A stretch of 51,389 bases of DNA from Flavobacteriales bacterium. GTDB taxonomy: Bacteria > Bacteroidota > Bacteroidia > Flavobacteriales_D > Sanyastnellaceae. The stretch lies in the NCBI GenBank assembly GCA_022428285.1, contig JAKMCX010000156.1, positions 1 to 51,389 of the forward strand, given 5' to 3'. This document shows, one piece after another, positions 26,550 through 36,276 of the stretch. Made by a program: the position numbers and the translations under genes. The notes below the pieces were generated by a model. The model did not search any database. It saw only the letters and a list, made by a program, of their open reading frames with translations, and was not told the DNA's origin. Each line of letters starts with the position of its first letter. Positions within the stretch are counted from its first letter, which is position 1.

Positions 26550-29500
26550 TCAGAATGACATGTTGATACCGAGGGTGAAGGCCCGCTCTTGGGGAGGCGT
26601 GAGGTAGGTCACGTTTGGACTCATATTCCGGTCTTGGGCGTTCTCAAAGTCGCGCACAACCTCTGGGTCCAGTCCGGGAAAGCTGGTCAGGGTAAACAGG
26701 TTGGTGACACTGGCGTTGACCCGCAGGTTGCGGATGGCGTGCTTGCCTGTCCCCAAACTTGGGATGGTATAGCCCAGCGTGAGGTTGCGCAAGCGCAAAT
26801 AACTCGCGTCAAACACAAACAGACTGGTGTTCCACCAAGGGAATCCACTGGGCAGGCCATAGGTGGTTTCATCCAAGGTCAGGCGGGGGAAAGTGGCTTC
26901 ATCACCGGGCTGTCTCCAGCGGTCGAGGATCTCGGTGCGCATGTTCCAACTGGTGACCACCCCGAGCTGCCGCTTGGAAGAGCTGTCAAAGATTTTGGCG
27001 CCGTAGCTAAAGGTGGCCAAGGCGCGCAAATCCCAGTTCTTCCAACGGAAAGTATTGGTCATGCCCCCCACAAAGTCAGGGAGGCCGTCGCCCACGTATT
27101 GACGCTCGCTGTTGTCATAATCGAACGTTTCGTTCCCGGCGCGGTCCAGGTAGACAGGAAGGCCTGTCTCGGCATCGACATGAGAGAACATCATGAGGTA
27201 GAAGCTCCCGACTGGACTTCCGGTGATGACCCGGCTGTCGTTGGTGCCGCCACTGACCGCATCCGGTGTGTAGTTGCCAATGCTCTTGAGCTCGTTGTAG
27301 TTCCGGGCCACGTTGAGCTCCGTCGTCCACTGAAACCCGCCAATCAGGTTGCGGCTTTTCACGCTCAGCTCCACACCTCGGTTGAGGATGGTCGCCACAT
27401 TGTCCCAACGGTTGGTGAATCCAGTACTCGGAGGGGTCGAGACGTTCATAATGACGTCCTGCGACAGCTTGTTGTAATAGGCGATTTCCGTGGTGACCCT
27501 GTCGTTCCACAATCCCACTTCGATGGAGGCGTCGACCGTGCGGGAGGTCTCCCAACGGAGGTTGGGGTTGGCAGGCTGCAGGGGAAATAAAATCGGCTCT
27601 CCGTTGTAGAGGATGCCGTTATCGGGGGCACTGTATGTGCCAAAGCGGGCGTAGTCCGGTAAGGCGGCATTGCCGGTCTTGCCCCAGCTGGTGCGTGCCT
27701 TCAAAAAGCTCAGTGTTCCGCTTTCGAACCAGGGTTCATCGCTGACGACCCAACCGGCACTCAAGGAGGGGAAGAATCCGTAGCGGTAATTCCGGCCAAA
27801 GCGGCTGGAGCCATCTACCCGCGCAGTTCCTTGGAAGAAATAGCGGTCTTTCAAGGTGTAGTTCGCACGTCCGAAGTAGGAGAGGAAACTGTGTTGAGAA
27901 GGGTTGTTGACGGTGGTTTGCCCGTTGGCGACTTCAAGCAAGCTGTCGTTGTCGAAAATCGGCCCGGTCACATCGCCAAACCCAATGCCGTAACCATAGC
28001 TGTCTGTCCGCTGAAATTCGGAGCCGGCCAGCAATCCAAGCGAGCTGAACTCGGTCAAGTCCATCTTGTAATCAGCCGTCAAGCTGTAGTTCCAATTCAG
28101 CACATAGTTGGCGTAGCGGTTGGCATTGCCCAAGTCGCTGGTCAAGAAAATGCTCGGCGGGTTGTAGATGTCTTCCCGCACGTGCATGTAGTCGAAGCCG
28201 CCAGAACCCTTGATGAACAGGTTGTCCATGGGGGTGAGGATCAGGCTCGCGTTGTTGATGGAGCGGTTTTCGGTGGTGATCCACGTCTTGCTTTCGCGCA
28301 CGGCGACGGGATTCTTTGTTCCTCCCCATTCGTCCTGGTACAGGTAGTAATCCCCCGGAAGCCCGCTGATGGTGCCGTCGGCGTTGAACAACGTATCGGA
28401 ACGGTAGACCGGATAGTACGGCAAGGCGTTGGACATCGCATCACCCAAGCCGCCAGACCAAGCGGCATCGATGCGGTTGTTGATGCCTTGGCTCACACTC
28501 GAAGACACCATGATTTTGGCCCAGTCGGCAGGTTCAAAGTCCGCATTGAGGCGGCCGCTCACACGCTCGTAGCTGTTGCCAATGAGGTAGCTGCCGTTGT
28601 CGTCATAGCTCACGCCGGCGTACAAATTGTAATCCTCGCCGCCTTTGCGCGCACCAAAGCTGTAATTGTGCTTGACGCCAGTTCCAATGGTCTCATCCAC
28701 CCAATCGGTGTCGGTCATCATGGCCTGTTCAAACGCAGCCTTGCGCGACTCTGGGCTGTCTCCGGCAGAGGTGAATCCGGGCAGCCAGACGTATCCGGTG
28801 CCGCCGTCGTTCTCCCAAGCTTCTTGACGCAGGGTCAAGTATTGCTCGGTATTCAGCATGTTGGGGAGGGAGGCTGGGTTGGAGAAGCCAGCGCTGCTGC
28901 TGAATTCGTAGGACGTGCCCGCCTGACCCCGTTTGGTGGTGATCAAGATGACACCATTGGCGCCACGGGATCCGTAAATGCCCGTTGCGGCCGCATCCTT
29001 GAGGATCTCCACCGATTCGATGTCGTTGGGGTTGATGGTGGCCAGCGGGTTGTTGTTCATGGCACCGCTGTTGCCGCGCAGGAAATAATTCTGTGTGATG
29101 GGAATGCCATCGACCACATAGAGCGGGTCGCCCGCTGCAGAAACCGAAGCCACGCCCCTCACACGGATGAGACTGCCTGCACCGGCAACCCCAGAGCTTT
29201 GGCTGACTTGCACTCCTGCGGCTTGGCCTTGCAATGCCGCTTCGAAACTCGGTGTGCGCACCGCGGTGATTTCCTTGGAGTCAATTTGGGCGATCGACCC
29301 GGTGACTTCTTTTCTGCGTTGAACCCCATAGCCGATGACCACCACGTCGTCCATCATGACAGCGTCGGTCTCGAGCGATACATTCAACGAGCGGGTCTGG
29401 CCGGCGGCCAGCGTCACCTTGCGGGTGACCTTGACATAGCCCACAAAGCTGAAACTCAACGTGTGTTCGCCCTCGCCCAAGGACAGGCTGTAGCGCCCAT

Positions 29501-29666
29501 CGATATCGCTTGAAACGCCGCGCGCGCCGCCATTGGCCACGATGGTGGCTCCAGGCATTGGCCCACCGTCTTCGTCAGTGACCACACCCGTGATGGTCTG
29601 GGCAGCCAGGCCACAAGACCACACTACGGCCGCAAGCGTCAAAAGACTTGAAATAGTTCGGTTCAT
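26550..29666 (-). CDS. SusC/RagA-family TonB-dependent transporter
   Basis: The start at 29666 opens a signal peptide (MNRTISSLLTLAAVVWSCGLAAQ); the 28 extra residues of the track ORF overlap the promoter and operator region. The 1038-residue protein has a carboxypeptidase-regulatory-like N-terminal domain (ITGVVTDEDGGPMPGATI), a TonB-box-like VVVIGYGVQRRKEVTG, the plug (PSFEAALQGQAAGV, GDPLYVVDGIPI, ESVEILKDAAATGIYGSRGANGVI) and a large outer membrane barrel ending in ERAFTLGINMSF. It imports oligosaccharides across the outer membrane with TonB energy. With the adjoining GH13 enzymes the substrate is most likely alpha-glucan. A palindrome matching the predicted NrtR-like operator lies 53 bases upstream. 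Confidence 0.96.
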   Translation of the reverse strand: MNRTISSLLTLAAVVWSCGLAAQTITGVVTDEDGGPMPGATIVANGGARGVSSDIDGRYSLSLGEGEHTLSFSFVGYVKVTRKVTLAAGQTRSLNVSLETDAVMMDDVVVIGYGVQRRKEVTGSIAQIDSKEITAVRTPSFEAALQGQAAGVQVSQSSGVAGAGSLIRVRGVASVSAAGDPLYVVDGIPITQNYFLRGNSGAMNNNPLATINPNDIESVEILKDAAATGIYGSRGANGVILITTKRGQAGTSYEFSSSAGFSNPASLPNMLNTEQYLTLRQEAWENDGGTGYVWLPGFTSAGDSPESRKAAFEQAMMTDTDWVDETIGTGVKHNYSFGARKGGEDYNLYAGVSYDDNGSYLIGNSYERVSGRLNADFEPADWAKIMVSSSVSQGINNRIDAAWSGGLGDAMSNALPYYPVYRSDTLFNADGTISGLPGDYYLYQDEWGGTKNPVAVRESKTWITTENRSINNASLILTPMDNLFIKGSGGFDYMHVREDIYNPPSIFLTSDLGNANRYANYVLNWNYSLTADYKMDLTEFSSLGLLAGSEFQRTDSYGYGIGFGDVTGPIFDNDSLLEVANGQTTVNNPSQHSFLSYFGRANYTLKDRYFFQGTARVDGSSRFGRNYRYGFFPSLSAGWVVSDEPWFESGTLSFLKARTSWGKTGNAALPDYARFGTYSAPDNGILYNGEPILFPLQPANPNLRWETSRTVDASIEVGLWNDRVTTEIAYYNKLSQDVIMNVSTPPSTGFTNRWDNVATILNRGVELSVKSRNLIGGFQWTTELNVARNYNELKSIGNYTPDAVSGGTNDSRVITGSPVGSFYLMMFSHVDAETGLPVYLDRAGNETFDYDNSERQYVGDGLPDFVGGMTNTFRWKNWDLRALATFSYGAKIFDSSSKRQLGVVTSWNMRTEILDRWRQPGDEATFPRLTLDETTYGLPSGFPWWNTSLFVFDASYLRLRNLTLGYTIPSLGTGKHAIRNLRVNASVTNLFTLTSFPGLDPEVVRDFENAQDRNMSPNVTYLTPPQERAFTLGINMSF

Positions 29667-29702
29667 GAATCGCTTTGATAAGGCTCCAATCCAGGAGTGG
29701 GT

Positions 29703-29733
29703 CAAATTTACTTCTGCTGTGTGAAAAGGACAC
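29703..29733 (-). promoter_or_regulatory. susC promoter with operator-like palindrome
   Basis: On the minus strand, TAAATTTG at 29710-29703 is a perfect Bacteroidota -7 element. Just upstream, 29719-29733 reads GTGTCCTTTTCACAC, a palindrome of the same form as those beside the NrtR-like gene and the secreted amylase. It lies where the -33 element should be, and no TTG is seen there. A further small dyad, TGATGG-TC-CCATCA, lies at 29736-29749. Confidence 0.6.
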
Positions 29734-29753
29734 GTTGATGGTCCCATCACGCG

Positions 29754-32546
29754 TCAATCCCGGTTCAGCCAATACGCTGAGGTACTGGAGTTGCCATGCG
29801 TAAGCCGCACAACGTAGGGGCCTGCAGGCAAAGTGTCAGGCAGCGGAATGGAAGCCCTTCCAACCGCGCATTCAAAAGAAGCCACGCGACGGCCAGTGAG
29901 GTCAAAGACCGCAACATGCCCCGTTGATTTGAGCGGAGTGCCCAGTGTGAGATGGGGAGAAGAGCTCGGGTTGGGCACCACCAGGAAGTCAGAGGGGCGC
30001 TGTGCCTCGTCGATGGCCAAGATGTTGTCCGGCGTATCCAAAGCCACATCGGTCCAGAGGTGGTACTCGCCAGGGCCAAAATCAAACGCAGCGTCCAAGT
30101 CAGACACCTCCAATGATGCACCGGTGAAGTAGTCGTACCACGTTCCCGTGTGTTGGAATCCCGGAGTCATGGACAAATCCGTCACTTGGAAGTTTCCAGC
30201 GATGACCACATTCATGTCCTCGCCATTCAATTGAAGCCGCTTGCCAAACCCCCAGACATCCCAGTTGAAATCGCTGGTCTGAAATACAGGGTAGTCGCGC
30301 TTGAGGGCCGACAAAGCTGACATGACCTGATATACGCGATAACGGGCAGGCATTTCGCGGTAATCCCACCGGACAGGCTTGGCCGCGACGCGACAATCTT
30401 CGCTGACTGTGACCCCATCGCTGCACGTGTTGATGGAGTAGTCGTAGCCCAATTCACCAAACTGCCAGATCATTTTGGGGCCGGGGAGGGGGAGGCTGAA
30501 ACAAGAGGCCAGTTCCATGCGCCCCAACGCGGTTTCGAAGTCGGTGATGCTGTATCCACCGTTGCCGTTGCCGAATTGCAGGTTCTTGTACATGAGGCGC
30601 TCCTCGTCGTGGCTTTCCATGTAACTCACCGACCGCGGGTGGTTCCAGCCGCGCTCTTGCCAGCTCGCCCACGCGAGGTTGGACGCATAACCCATGGCAC
30701 CCTCTTGATAGTCGTGGGTCACATTGGCCCAGGTCATGAACCCCAGGTCGCTCAATGCCTTCTCTTCATTGTTGTCGGTCCAATGCTCGAGGATCATGTA
30801 AAAGCCCGGGTCCTGCGACCACACATGGTTGCCGTAGTCTGACCACAGGTTGATCCTGTCTTGGTCATAGCTGCCCCCAGTTCCGTTCCAAGTGAATCCC
30901 TGTGAAAGGTCCCATCGGTAACCGTCCACGTGAAACTCTTCGCGCCAAAAGTCCATGACGCGCTTGGTGAAGTCTTGCGTGGCCGTCGCCTGGTGGTCGT
31001 AGTCAAAGAAGAAGTCAACCCCATTGGCAGGTGCAACGGTGTTGAAGAAAGGGTTGTCCGCAGCCGGGGCATTGTTCTGCCACCACATGAGAATCTGTGG
31101 ATTGGGCCAGTCGCTGTGGTTCATCACCATGTCCAAAATCACAGCAATGCCGCGCTCGTGACAGGCATTGATCAATTCTTGAAGCTTGGCTTTGGGGCCA
31201 TAGGCTTTGTCCACAGCGAAGTAAAAGGAGGGGTTGTAGCCCCAGCTGTCATTTCCGTTGAATTCGTTGACCGGCATCAATTCCAAAGCCGTGATGTTCA
31301 AGCCCGCCAGGTAATCCAGGGTGTCAATGATGAAGTCAAAGGTGCGCTCATCGCTGAAGTCACGCACGAGCAATTCGTAGATGACCAGGTTTTCTTGGGC
31401 AGGACGCTCAAAGTCACCGTCGGTCCAATCAAAACCAGGTCCGCCAGTTTGAAAAACACTCACAGGAGCCTGATTGGTCAAGCCTGTGGGATAGTCTATC
31501 AGAAACGGGTAGGTAGACTCAGAGATCCACGGATCATTCCAGTAATCCAGTTGCTTTTCTGCATAGGGGTCGGGGTACCGTTCGTCATTGGGCATGACGT
31601 GGTACTGGTAGCGGTATTCTTGGGTGGGGTTCAGCCCTGAAAGCTCAATCCAGAAACGGTTGCCATCTGGCGTCACATTCATCAAATAGTCCTCTTGGAT
31701 TTCCCAATTCGTGAGGTCACCGATGAAGAATACGTGGCCCTTTCCTGGAGCGAAGAGTTGAAGGACCAGCGTGGATCCATCTTCCGACGGGTTCAATCCG
31801 TCCTGCGTTCCCTCTGGAGCTTCTGCAACATTGGGGGTGTCTGGAAGCACCAGGATTTCAGTGCTGATCACGGCCGTGCTGCTGCCGTTGTCTGCGTGGA
31901 ACTCCACAACCTGCGTTCCGGGGACAGAGGGCACAAAGTTGTGGCTGAGTTGAACTGCGTCGTCAGCAGAAGCGAGGGTGTCGCCGTTGCTGATAAAACT
32001 CAAAGCGGCGGATTCTGATGCCGTTGCTTGAAGCGCAAAGTCTTGTCCCATGACCGCAATCGAACTGCTGGCCTGGGGTTGCAAAAAAACCGCAGAGAAA
32101 CTGCCGTCGTTCAGCGGCAAGAAAATGTCTCCACCATCGGAGTCGCGGCCTACAGCCGAGCCACTTCCGTTGCGAAAGACCATCGCCAATTGCTCTGCGG
32201 TCACGTTTGAAGGCAATCCAAAGAAGTCGGCTATGGTTTGCCCTCCAAAGTCATAGCTCCACAAATCAGAACCGACATAATCCATGACCCAAGCGGGGTC
32301 CGTGCTGGCCCACGGCATGTTGACGAACTGCCAATCTGTAGGAGAAGAACTTTCAGAGGTGATCAGTCCCGTGTGAATGTAGACGGGAATGACACCGGCG
32401 AGCTCTCCATTGCCTTGGGTGGCGTCGTAATACAGGGTCACCGTTTCATCTGCCGACGGAAATGGCGGGTCTGTCCACACCACTTGAGCGCCAAGAAAAA
32501 CGGGAAATGCAGCCAAAATGGCGGCAAATAGAACACGATAGGACAT
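29754..32546 (-). CDS. Secreted multidomain GH13 alpha-amylase, T9SS-sorted
   Basis: The start at 32546 gives a signal peptide (MSYRVLFAAILAAFPVFLGAQ); the longer ORF would extend into the regulatory gap. The 930-residue protein has an N-terminal beta domain (TVTLYYDATQGNGEL), a CBM48-like region (GKGHVFFIGDLTNW, YRYQYHV), the GH13 barrel with DMVMNHSDW, the nucleophile Asp in DGYRWDLSQGF (about 545), the acid Glu in MILEHWTD (about 586) and Asp in ESHDEERL (about 646), then a C-terminal amylase beta domain and a T9SS tail (VPNPSSSPHL, DLTGRRVASF, PAGPYVVRL). It should hydrolyse starch or glycogen outside the cell. It stands first in the locus, behind an operator-like palindrome. Confidence 0.94.
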   Translation of the reverse strand: MSYRVLFAAILAAFPVFLGAQVVWTDPPFPSADETVTLYYDATQGNGELAGVIPVYIHTGLITSESSSPTDWQFVNMPWASTDPAWVMDYVGSDLWSYDFGGQTIADFFGLPSNVTAEQLAMVFRNGSGSAVGRDSDGGDIFLPLNDGSFSAVFLQPQASSSIAVMGQDFALQATASESAALSFISNGDTLASADDAVQLSHNFVPSVPGTQVVEFHADNGSSTAVISTEILVLPDTPNVAEAPEGTQDGLNPSEDGSTLVLQLFAPGKGHVFFIGDLTNWEIQEDYLMNVTPDGNRFWIELSGLNPTQEYRYQYHVMPNDERYPDPYAEKQLDYWNDPWISESTYPFLIDYPTGLTNQAPVSVFQTGGPGFDWTDGDFERPAQENLVIYELLVRDFSDERTFDFIIDTLDYLAGLNITALELMPVNEFNGNDSWGYNPSFYFAVDKAYGPKAKLQELINACHERGIAVILDMVMNHSDWPNPQILMWWQNNAPAADNPFFNTVAPANGVDFFFDYDHQATATQDFTKRVMDFWREEFHVDGYRWDLSQGFTWNGTGGSYDQDRINLWSDYGNHVWSQDPGFYMILEHWTDNNEEKALSDLGFMTWANVTHDYQEGAMGYASNLAWASWQERGWNHPRSVSYMESHDEERLMYKNLQFGNGNGGYSITDFETALGRMELASCFSLPLPGPKMIWQFGELGYDYSINTCSDGVTVSEDCRVAAKPVRWDYREMPARYRVYQVMSALSALKRDYPVFQTSDFNWDVWGFGKRLQLNGEDMNVVIAGNFQVTDLSMTPGFQHTGTWYDYFTGASLEVSDLDAAFDFGPGEYHLWTDVALDTPDNILAIDEAQRPSDFLVVPNPSSSPHLTLGTPLKSTGHVAVFDLTGRRVASFECAVGRASIPLPDTLPAGPYVVRLTHGNSSTSAYWLNRD

Positions 32547-32576
32547 GAAATTTACTTTGGGATAAGCCGACAACAC

Positions 32577-32593
32577 GGTGTCGAATTTACACC
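32577..32593 (-). promoter_or_regulatory. Operator-like palindrome in front of the secreted amylase
   Basis: GGTGT-N7-ACACC lies 30 bases before the amylase start. On the minus strand it contains TAAATTCG, a near match to the -7 consensus TAnnTTTG, at the same place within the palindrome as TACTTTTG in the regulator-promoter copy. A bound regulator would therefore block RNA polymerase. Confidence 0.6.
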
Positions 32594-33328
32594 TCAATCC
32601 TGTCTGCGGTAGGTGTACAGTTGTGCGGGCTTGTGCAGCACACCGGCTTGCTTTTCATCGAGGGGCACGACTTCGGCCATGCGCTTGACGTTTTTCCTGA
32701 AATTCCGCTTGTCCAAGGCTTTGCCCAAGATGATCTCGTGCAGCCTTTGAAATTGGCCCAACGTGAATTTCTCTGGGAGCAGCTCGAAGATGATGTTGTT
32801 GTGCACCACATCTTCTCTCAACTTCTCCAAGCCTGCCTTGATGATGCTGTTGTGGTCAAATGCCAACGTTGGGATGTCGGCCAAAGGACACCATTCTGCC
32901 CGGCTCGCAAAGCTGCTGGGCTTGGGTCGGTAATCCTCCAAAGCCACCAAGCTGTAGTATCCCACCGTCACCACCCGGCGGTTCGGGTAGCGGCGGATTT
33001 TGGTCAGCCATTCCCTGTCCTTTTCGTCAAAAACACGGTCAGGTGCGCCAAAGGCGTGAAACTGCTTGAGGTAAATGTCTTTGATGGACGTCAGGTTCGA
33101 CAAGATTCGGGCAGCGGCCTCATCGAGTCCTTCTTCTGGAAGAATGAGGTCTCCAGGAACAGCCATGTGGAAGCGTTCTGCTCCCATGTCTTCACCCGGT
33201 AACCCTTGCCGAATCAACAAAACCTGAAGTTCTTCTCCGTCGAAGCCGAAGACCACATTGTCCACACTGACGTCAAAAGTCAGGCTCCGGACGTCCGGCC
33301 CAAGAGGGGAAGAAGAAGTGGTGTTCAT
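32594..33328 (-). CDS. Nudix-related transcriptional regulator, NrtR/AraR-like
   Basis: The 244-residue protein has an N-terminal Nudix fold (VDNVVFGFDGEELQVLLIRQG) and a C-terminal winged helix typical of NrtR proteins (FTLGQFQRLHEIILGKALDKRNFRKNV, then HKPAQLYTYRRQD). The Nudix box is degenerate: after GDLILPEEGLDEAA it reads RILSNLTS, without the REXXEE catalytic residues, so it should sense a ligand and not hydrolyse. In Bacteroidota a member of this family (AraR) controls arabinose use. Here the gene lies between the Sus-like locus and the pfkA/maltose phosphorylase operon. Palindromes in front of it, of the amylase and of susC suggest it is the local regulator, with an unknown sugar or phosphosugar as ligand. 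Confidence 0.87.
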   Translation of the reverse strand: MNTTSSSPLGPDVRSLTFDVSVDNVVFGFDGEELQVLLIRQGLPGEDMGAERFHMAVPGDLILPEEGLDEAAARILSNLTSIKDIYLKQFHAFGAPDRVFDEKDREWLTKIRRYPNRRVVTVGYYSLVALEDYRPKPSSFASRAEWCPLADIPTLAFDHNSIIKAGLEKLREDVVHNNIIFELLPEKFTLGQFQRLHEIILGKALDKRNFRKNVKRMAEVVPLDEKQAGVLHKPAQLYTYRRQD

Positions 33329-33335
33329 TTTGGAG

Positions 33336-33356
33336 TTGGTGTCAAAAGTACACCAA
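33336..33356. promoter_or_regulatory. Operator-like palindrome in the regulator-pfkA divergent region
   Basis: TTGGTGT-N7-ACACCAA is a perfect 7-bp-arm inverted repeat. On the minus strand its middle reads TACTTTTG, a perfect -7 element for the regulator gene, which starts at 33328; binding here would repress the regulator's own gene. On the plus strand it lies directly upstream of the predicted pfkA -33 element. Confidence 0.7.
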
Positions 33357-33387
33357 TTTCTAATCGGCGCATCTCTCGCTACCTTCG
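33357..33387 (+). promoter_or_regulatory. Predicted pfkA operon promoter
   Basis: TTTC is followed by exactly 19 bases and then TACCTTCG, a one-mismatch version of each Bacteroidota element. The operator-like palindrome abuts its upstream edge. The start codon of pfkA follows 15 bases after the -7 element, giving a very short leader. Confidence 0.45.
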
Positions 33388-33401
33388 CCGTCCCTTATCT
33401 G

Positions 33402-34382
33402 ATGAGTAAAATTGAACGCATCGGCGTCTTAACGAGTGGAGGAGACGCCCCCGGAATGAATGCTGCCATCCGCGCCGTCGTGCGTTGTGCAGTGTTTCAC
33501 GGCATTGAAGTCTCTGGTGTTTTTCAAGGCTATGAAGGCCTGATATCAGGCGATTTGAAGCGTTTGCATGCCCGAAGTGTCGCCAAGATTCTCGGCCGTG
33601 GAGGCACCATTTTGAAGAGCGCCCGCTGCATGGATTTCCATGAGCCGGAAGGAAGGACCAAGGCCGCCAATGTGCTGCGTGAATCGAAGGTAGATGCCCT
33701 TGTTGTGATCGGCGGAAACGGCACCTTTACAGGGGCCCAGAAGCTCGCAGAAGAGCACGGTGTGAAAGTCGTCGGCATCCCCGGAACCATAGACAATGAT
33801 TTAGCGGGTACCGATTACACCATTGGGTACGACACCGCCACAAACACGGTCGTAGAGGCCGTCGACAAGATCAGGGATACGGCCAGCAGCCACAACCGTT
33901 TGTTCTTTGTGGAGGTGATGGGACGCGACAGCGGATACATCGCTTTGAAGACCGCCATCGCAACGGGGGCCATTGCGGTCATGACGCCAGAGGCGGGCAT
34001 GAGCGTTGAGGACTTGATTGACATCTTAGAACGCGGCGAAGAGTCCAACAAAACCAGCAGCATTGTCATTGTCGCCGAAGGTGACACCAATGGAGGTGCC
34101 ATGGAGATTGCCGCCAAAGTGCACGCCAAGTACACCAAGTACGACACACGGGTCACCGTGCTGGGACACATTCAAAGGGGTGGAGACCCCAGTTGTTTCG
34201 ACCGCGTACTGGCCAGCCGTTTGGGCGTAGGTGCTGTAGAAGCGTTGATCAGTGGCCATTCTGCCGTGATGGCGGGCATGGTCAATGACGATGTGGTGTA
34301 CACCCCATTCCCAGAGGCGATCAACAGAAAGAGCAAGGGCCTCGACGAAGAACTGCGCGTTGCCCAAATCCTGAGTATTTGA
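33402..34382 (+). CDS. pfkA: 6-phosphofructokinase
   Basis: The start at 33402 (MSKIERIGVLTSGGDAPGMN) is chosen because the longer track ORF runs through the operator and the regulator gene. The 326-residue protein catalyses phosphorylation of fructose 6-phosphate. It has TSGGDAPGMNAAIR, the catalytic PGTIDNDLAGTDYTIGYDTA, EVMGRDSGYIA, TPEAGMSVED and LGHIQRGGDPSCFDR. The nucleotide-binding motif reads GGNGTFTGA; the first residue after GG (Asn106) is Asp in E. coli PfkA, while the following Gly, which favours ATP over PPi, is kept. It is first in an operon with gapA, a BadF-type kinase, pgmB and maltose phosphorylase. Confidence 0.95.
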   Translation: MSKIERIGVLTSGGDAPGMNAAIRAVVRCAVFHGIEVSGVFQGYEGLISGDLKRLHARSVAKILGRGGTILKSARCMDFHEPEGRTKAANVLRESKVDALVVIGGNGTFTGAQKLAEEHGVKVVGIPGTIDNDLAGTDYTIGYDTATNTVVEAVDKIRDTASSHNRLFFVEVMGRDSGYIALKTAIATGAIAVMTPEAGMSVEDLIDILERGEESNKTSSIVIVAEGDTNGGAMEIAAKVHAKYTKYDTRVTVLGHIQRGGDPSCFDRVLASRLGVGAVEALISGHSAVMAGMVNDDVVYTPFPEAINRKSKGLDEELRVAQILSI

Positions 34383-34401
34383 ATTCTAGAACATCATATA
34401 G

Positions 34402-35391
<990 letters not shown>

Positions 35392-35394
35392 GTC

Positions 35395-36264
35395 ATGCGC
35401 GTGCTCATAGCGGACAGCGGTTCCACCAAATGTGATTGGCAGCTTCTCGACGCCTCAGGCAAGGAGTTGATGGAATTCCATACCATGGGGTTCAATCCAT
35501 ACTTCCACAGCGCCGAAAAGGTGGAGGGGGTGATGTCATCGCATACAGATGTGGACGCCATCAAGACGGAAGTCACCCATGTGTTCTTCTACGGTGCGGG
35601 AAGCAGTTCTGCTCCTTTGTGTGCCGTGATTCAGGAGGGCTTGCAGCGGGTTTTCAAACAAGCTCAAATCACCGTCGACCATGACTTGGTCGGTGCTGCT
35701 TACAGCACGTTTGATGGCCGACCTGGCATTACGTGCATCATCGGCACGGGATCCAACAGCTGCCACTTCAATGGTGCTGAGGTGAGCGAGGAGGTTCCTG
35801 CACTGGCGTACATCCTCGGAGATGAAGCCAGCGGCAGTTGGCACGGCAAGAAATTGCTGGCGGCCAAGTTGTACCACCACTTACCGGCTGCCATCGAAGC
35901 TGATTTCGATGCCACTTATGGATTGTCCAAAGACGACATTGTAGACCACGTTTACATCAAGGAAGATCCCAACGTGTTCTTGGCGAGTTTCATGACCTTC
36001 ATTGGCAAGCACAAGGATGAGCCCATGTTCAAGGCATGGCTTGCCGAAGGATTCAGGGCATTCCTCGATGTGCACGTCAAGTGTTTTGAGGGCTGGGCCA
36101 GCGAACCCGTTCACTTCATTGGCAGTGTGGCCTATCATTTCCAAGAGGAGTTGAGGGCCGAATGTGCCAAGGATGGCATTGAAGTGGGGCAAATCATCAA
36201 GAAGCCCATCGATGGTTTGGCGGCTTATCACTTAAAGCACATCTTGCCTCACGTGGAATCCTGA
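35395..36264 (+). CDS. BadF/BadG-type sugar kinase (N-acetylglucosamine kinase-like)
   Basis: The 289-residue protein has the ASKHA ATPase layout: a phosphate-1 motif LIADSGSTKCDWQLL, an adenosine/phosphate-2 region CIIGTGSNSCHFNG, then GDEASGSWHGKKLL and the C-terminal FIGSVAYHFQEEL. Bacteroidota members are usually annotated as N-acetylglucosamine kinase-like. In this operon glucose, the second product of maltose phosphorylase, would need a kinase, so glucose or glucosamine phosphorylation is a reasonable inference. It begins 3 bases after gapA and ends 12 bases before pgmB. Confidence 0.82.
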   Translation: MRVLIADSGSTKCDWQLLDASGKELMEFHTMGFNPYFHSAEKVEGVMSSHTDVDAIKTEVTHVFFYGAGSSSAPLCAVIQEGLQRVFKQAQITVDHDLVGAAYSTFDGRPGITCIIGTGSNSCHFNGAEVSEEVPALAYILGDEASGSWHGKKLLAAKLYHHLPAAIEADFDATYGLSKDDIVDHVYIKEDPNVFLASFMTFIGKHKDEPMFKAWLAEGFRAFLDVHVKCFEGWASEPVHFIGSVAYHFQEELRAECAKDGIEVGQIIKKPIDGLAAYHLKHILPHVES

Positions 36265-36276
36265 TCACCCTGCTTT

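Noticed and set aside
27831-29513. 560-residue plus-strand ORF opposite susC
   Set aside because: It lies entirely antisense to a clear SusC gene, has no recognisable motifs and low-complexity His/Val/Ala composition typical of a GC-rich shadow frame.
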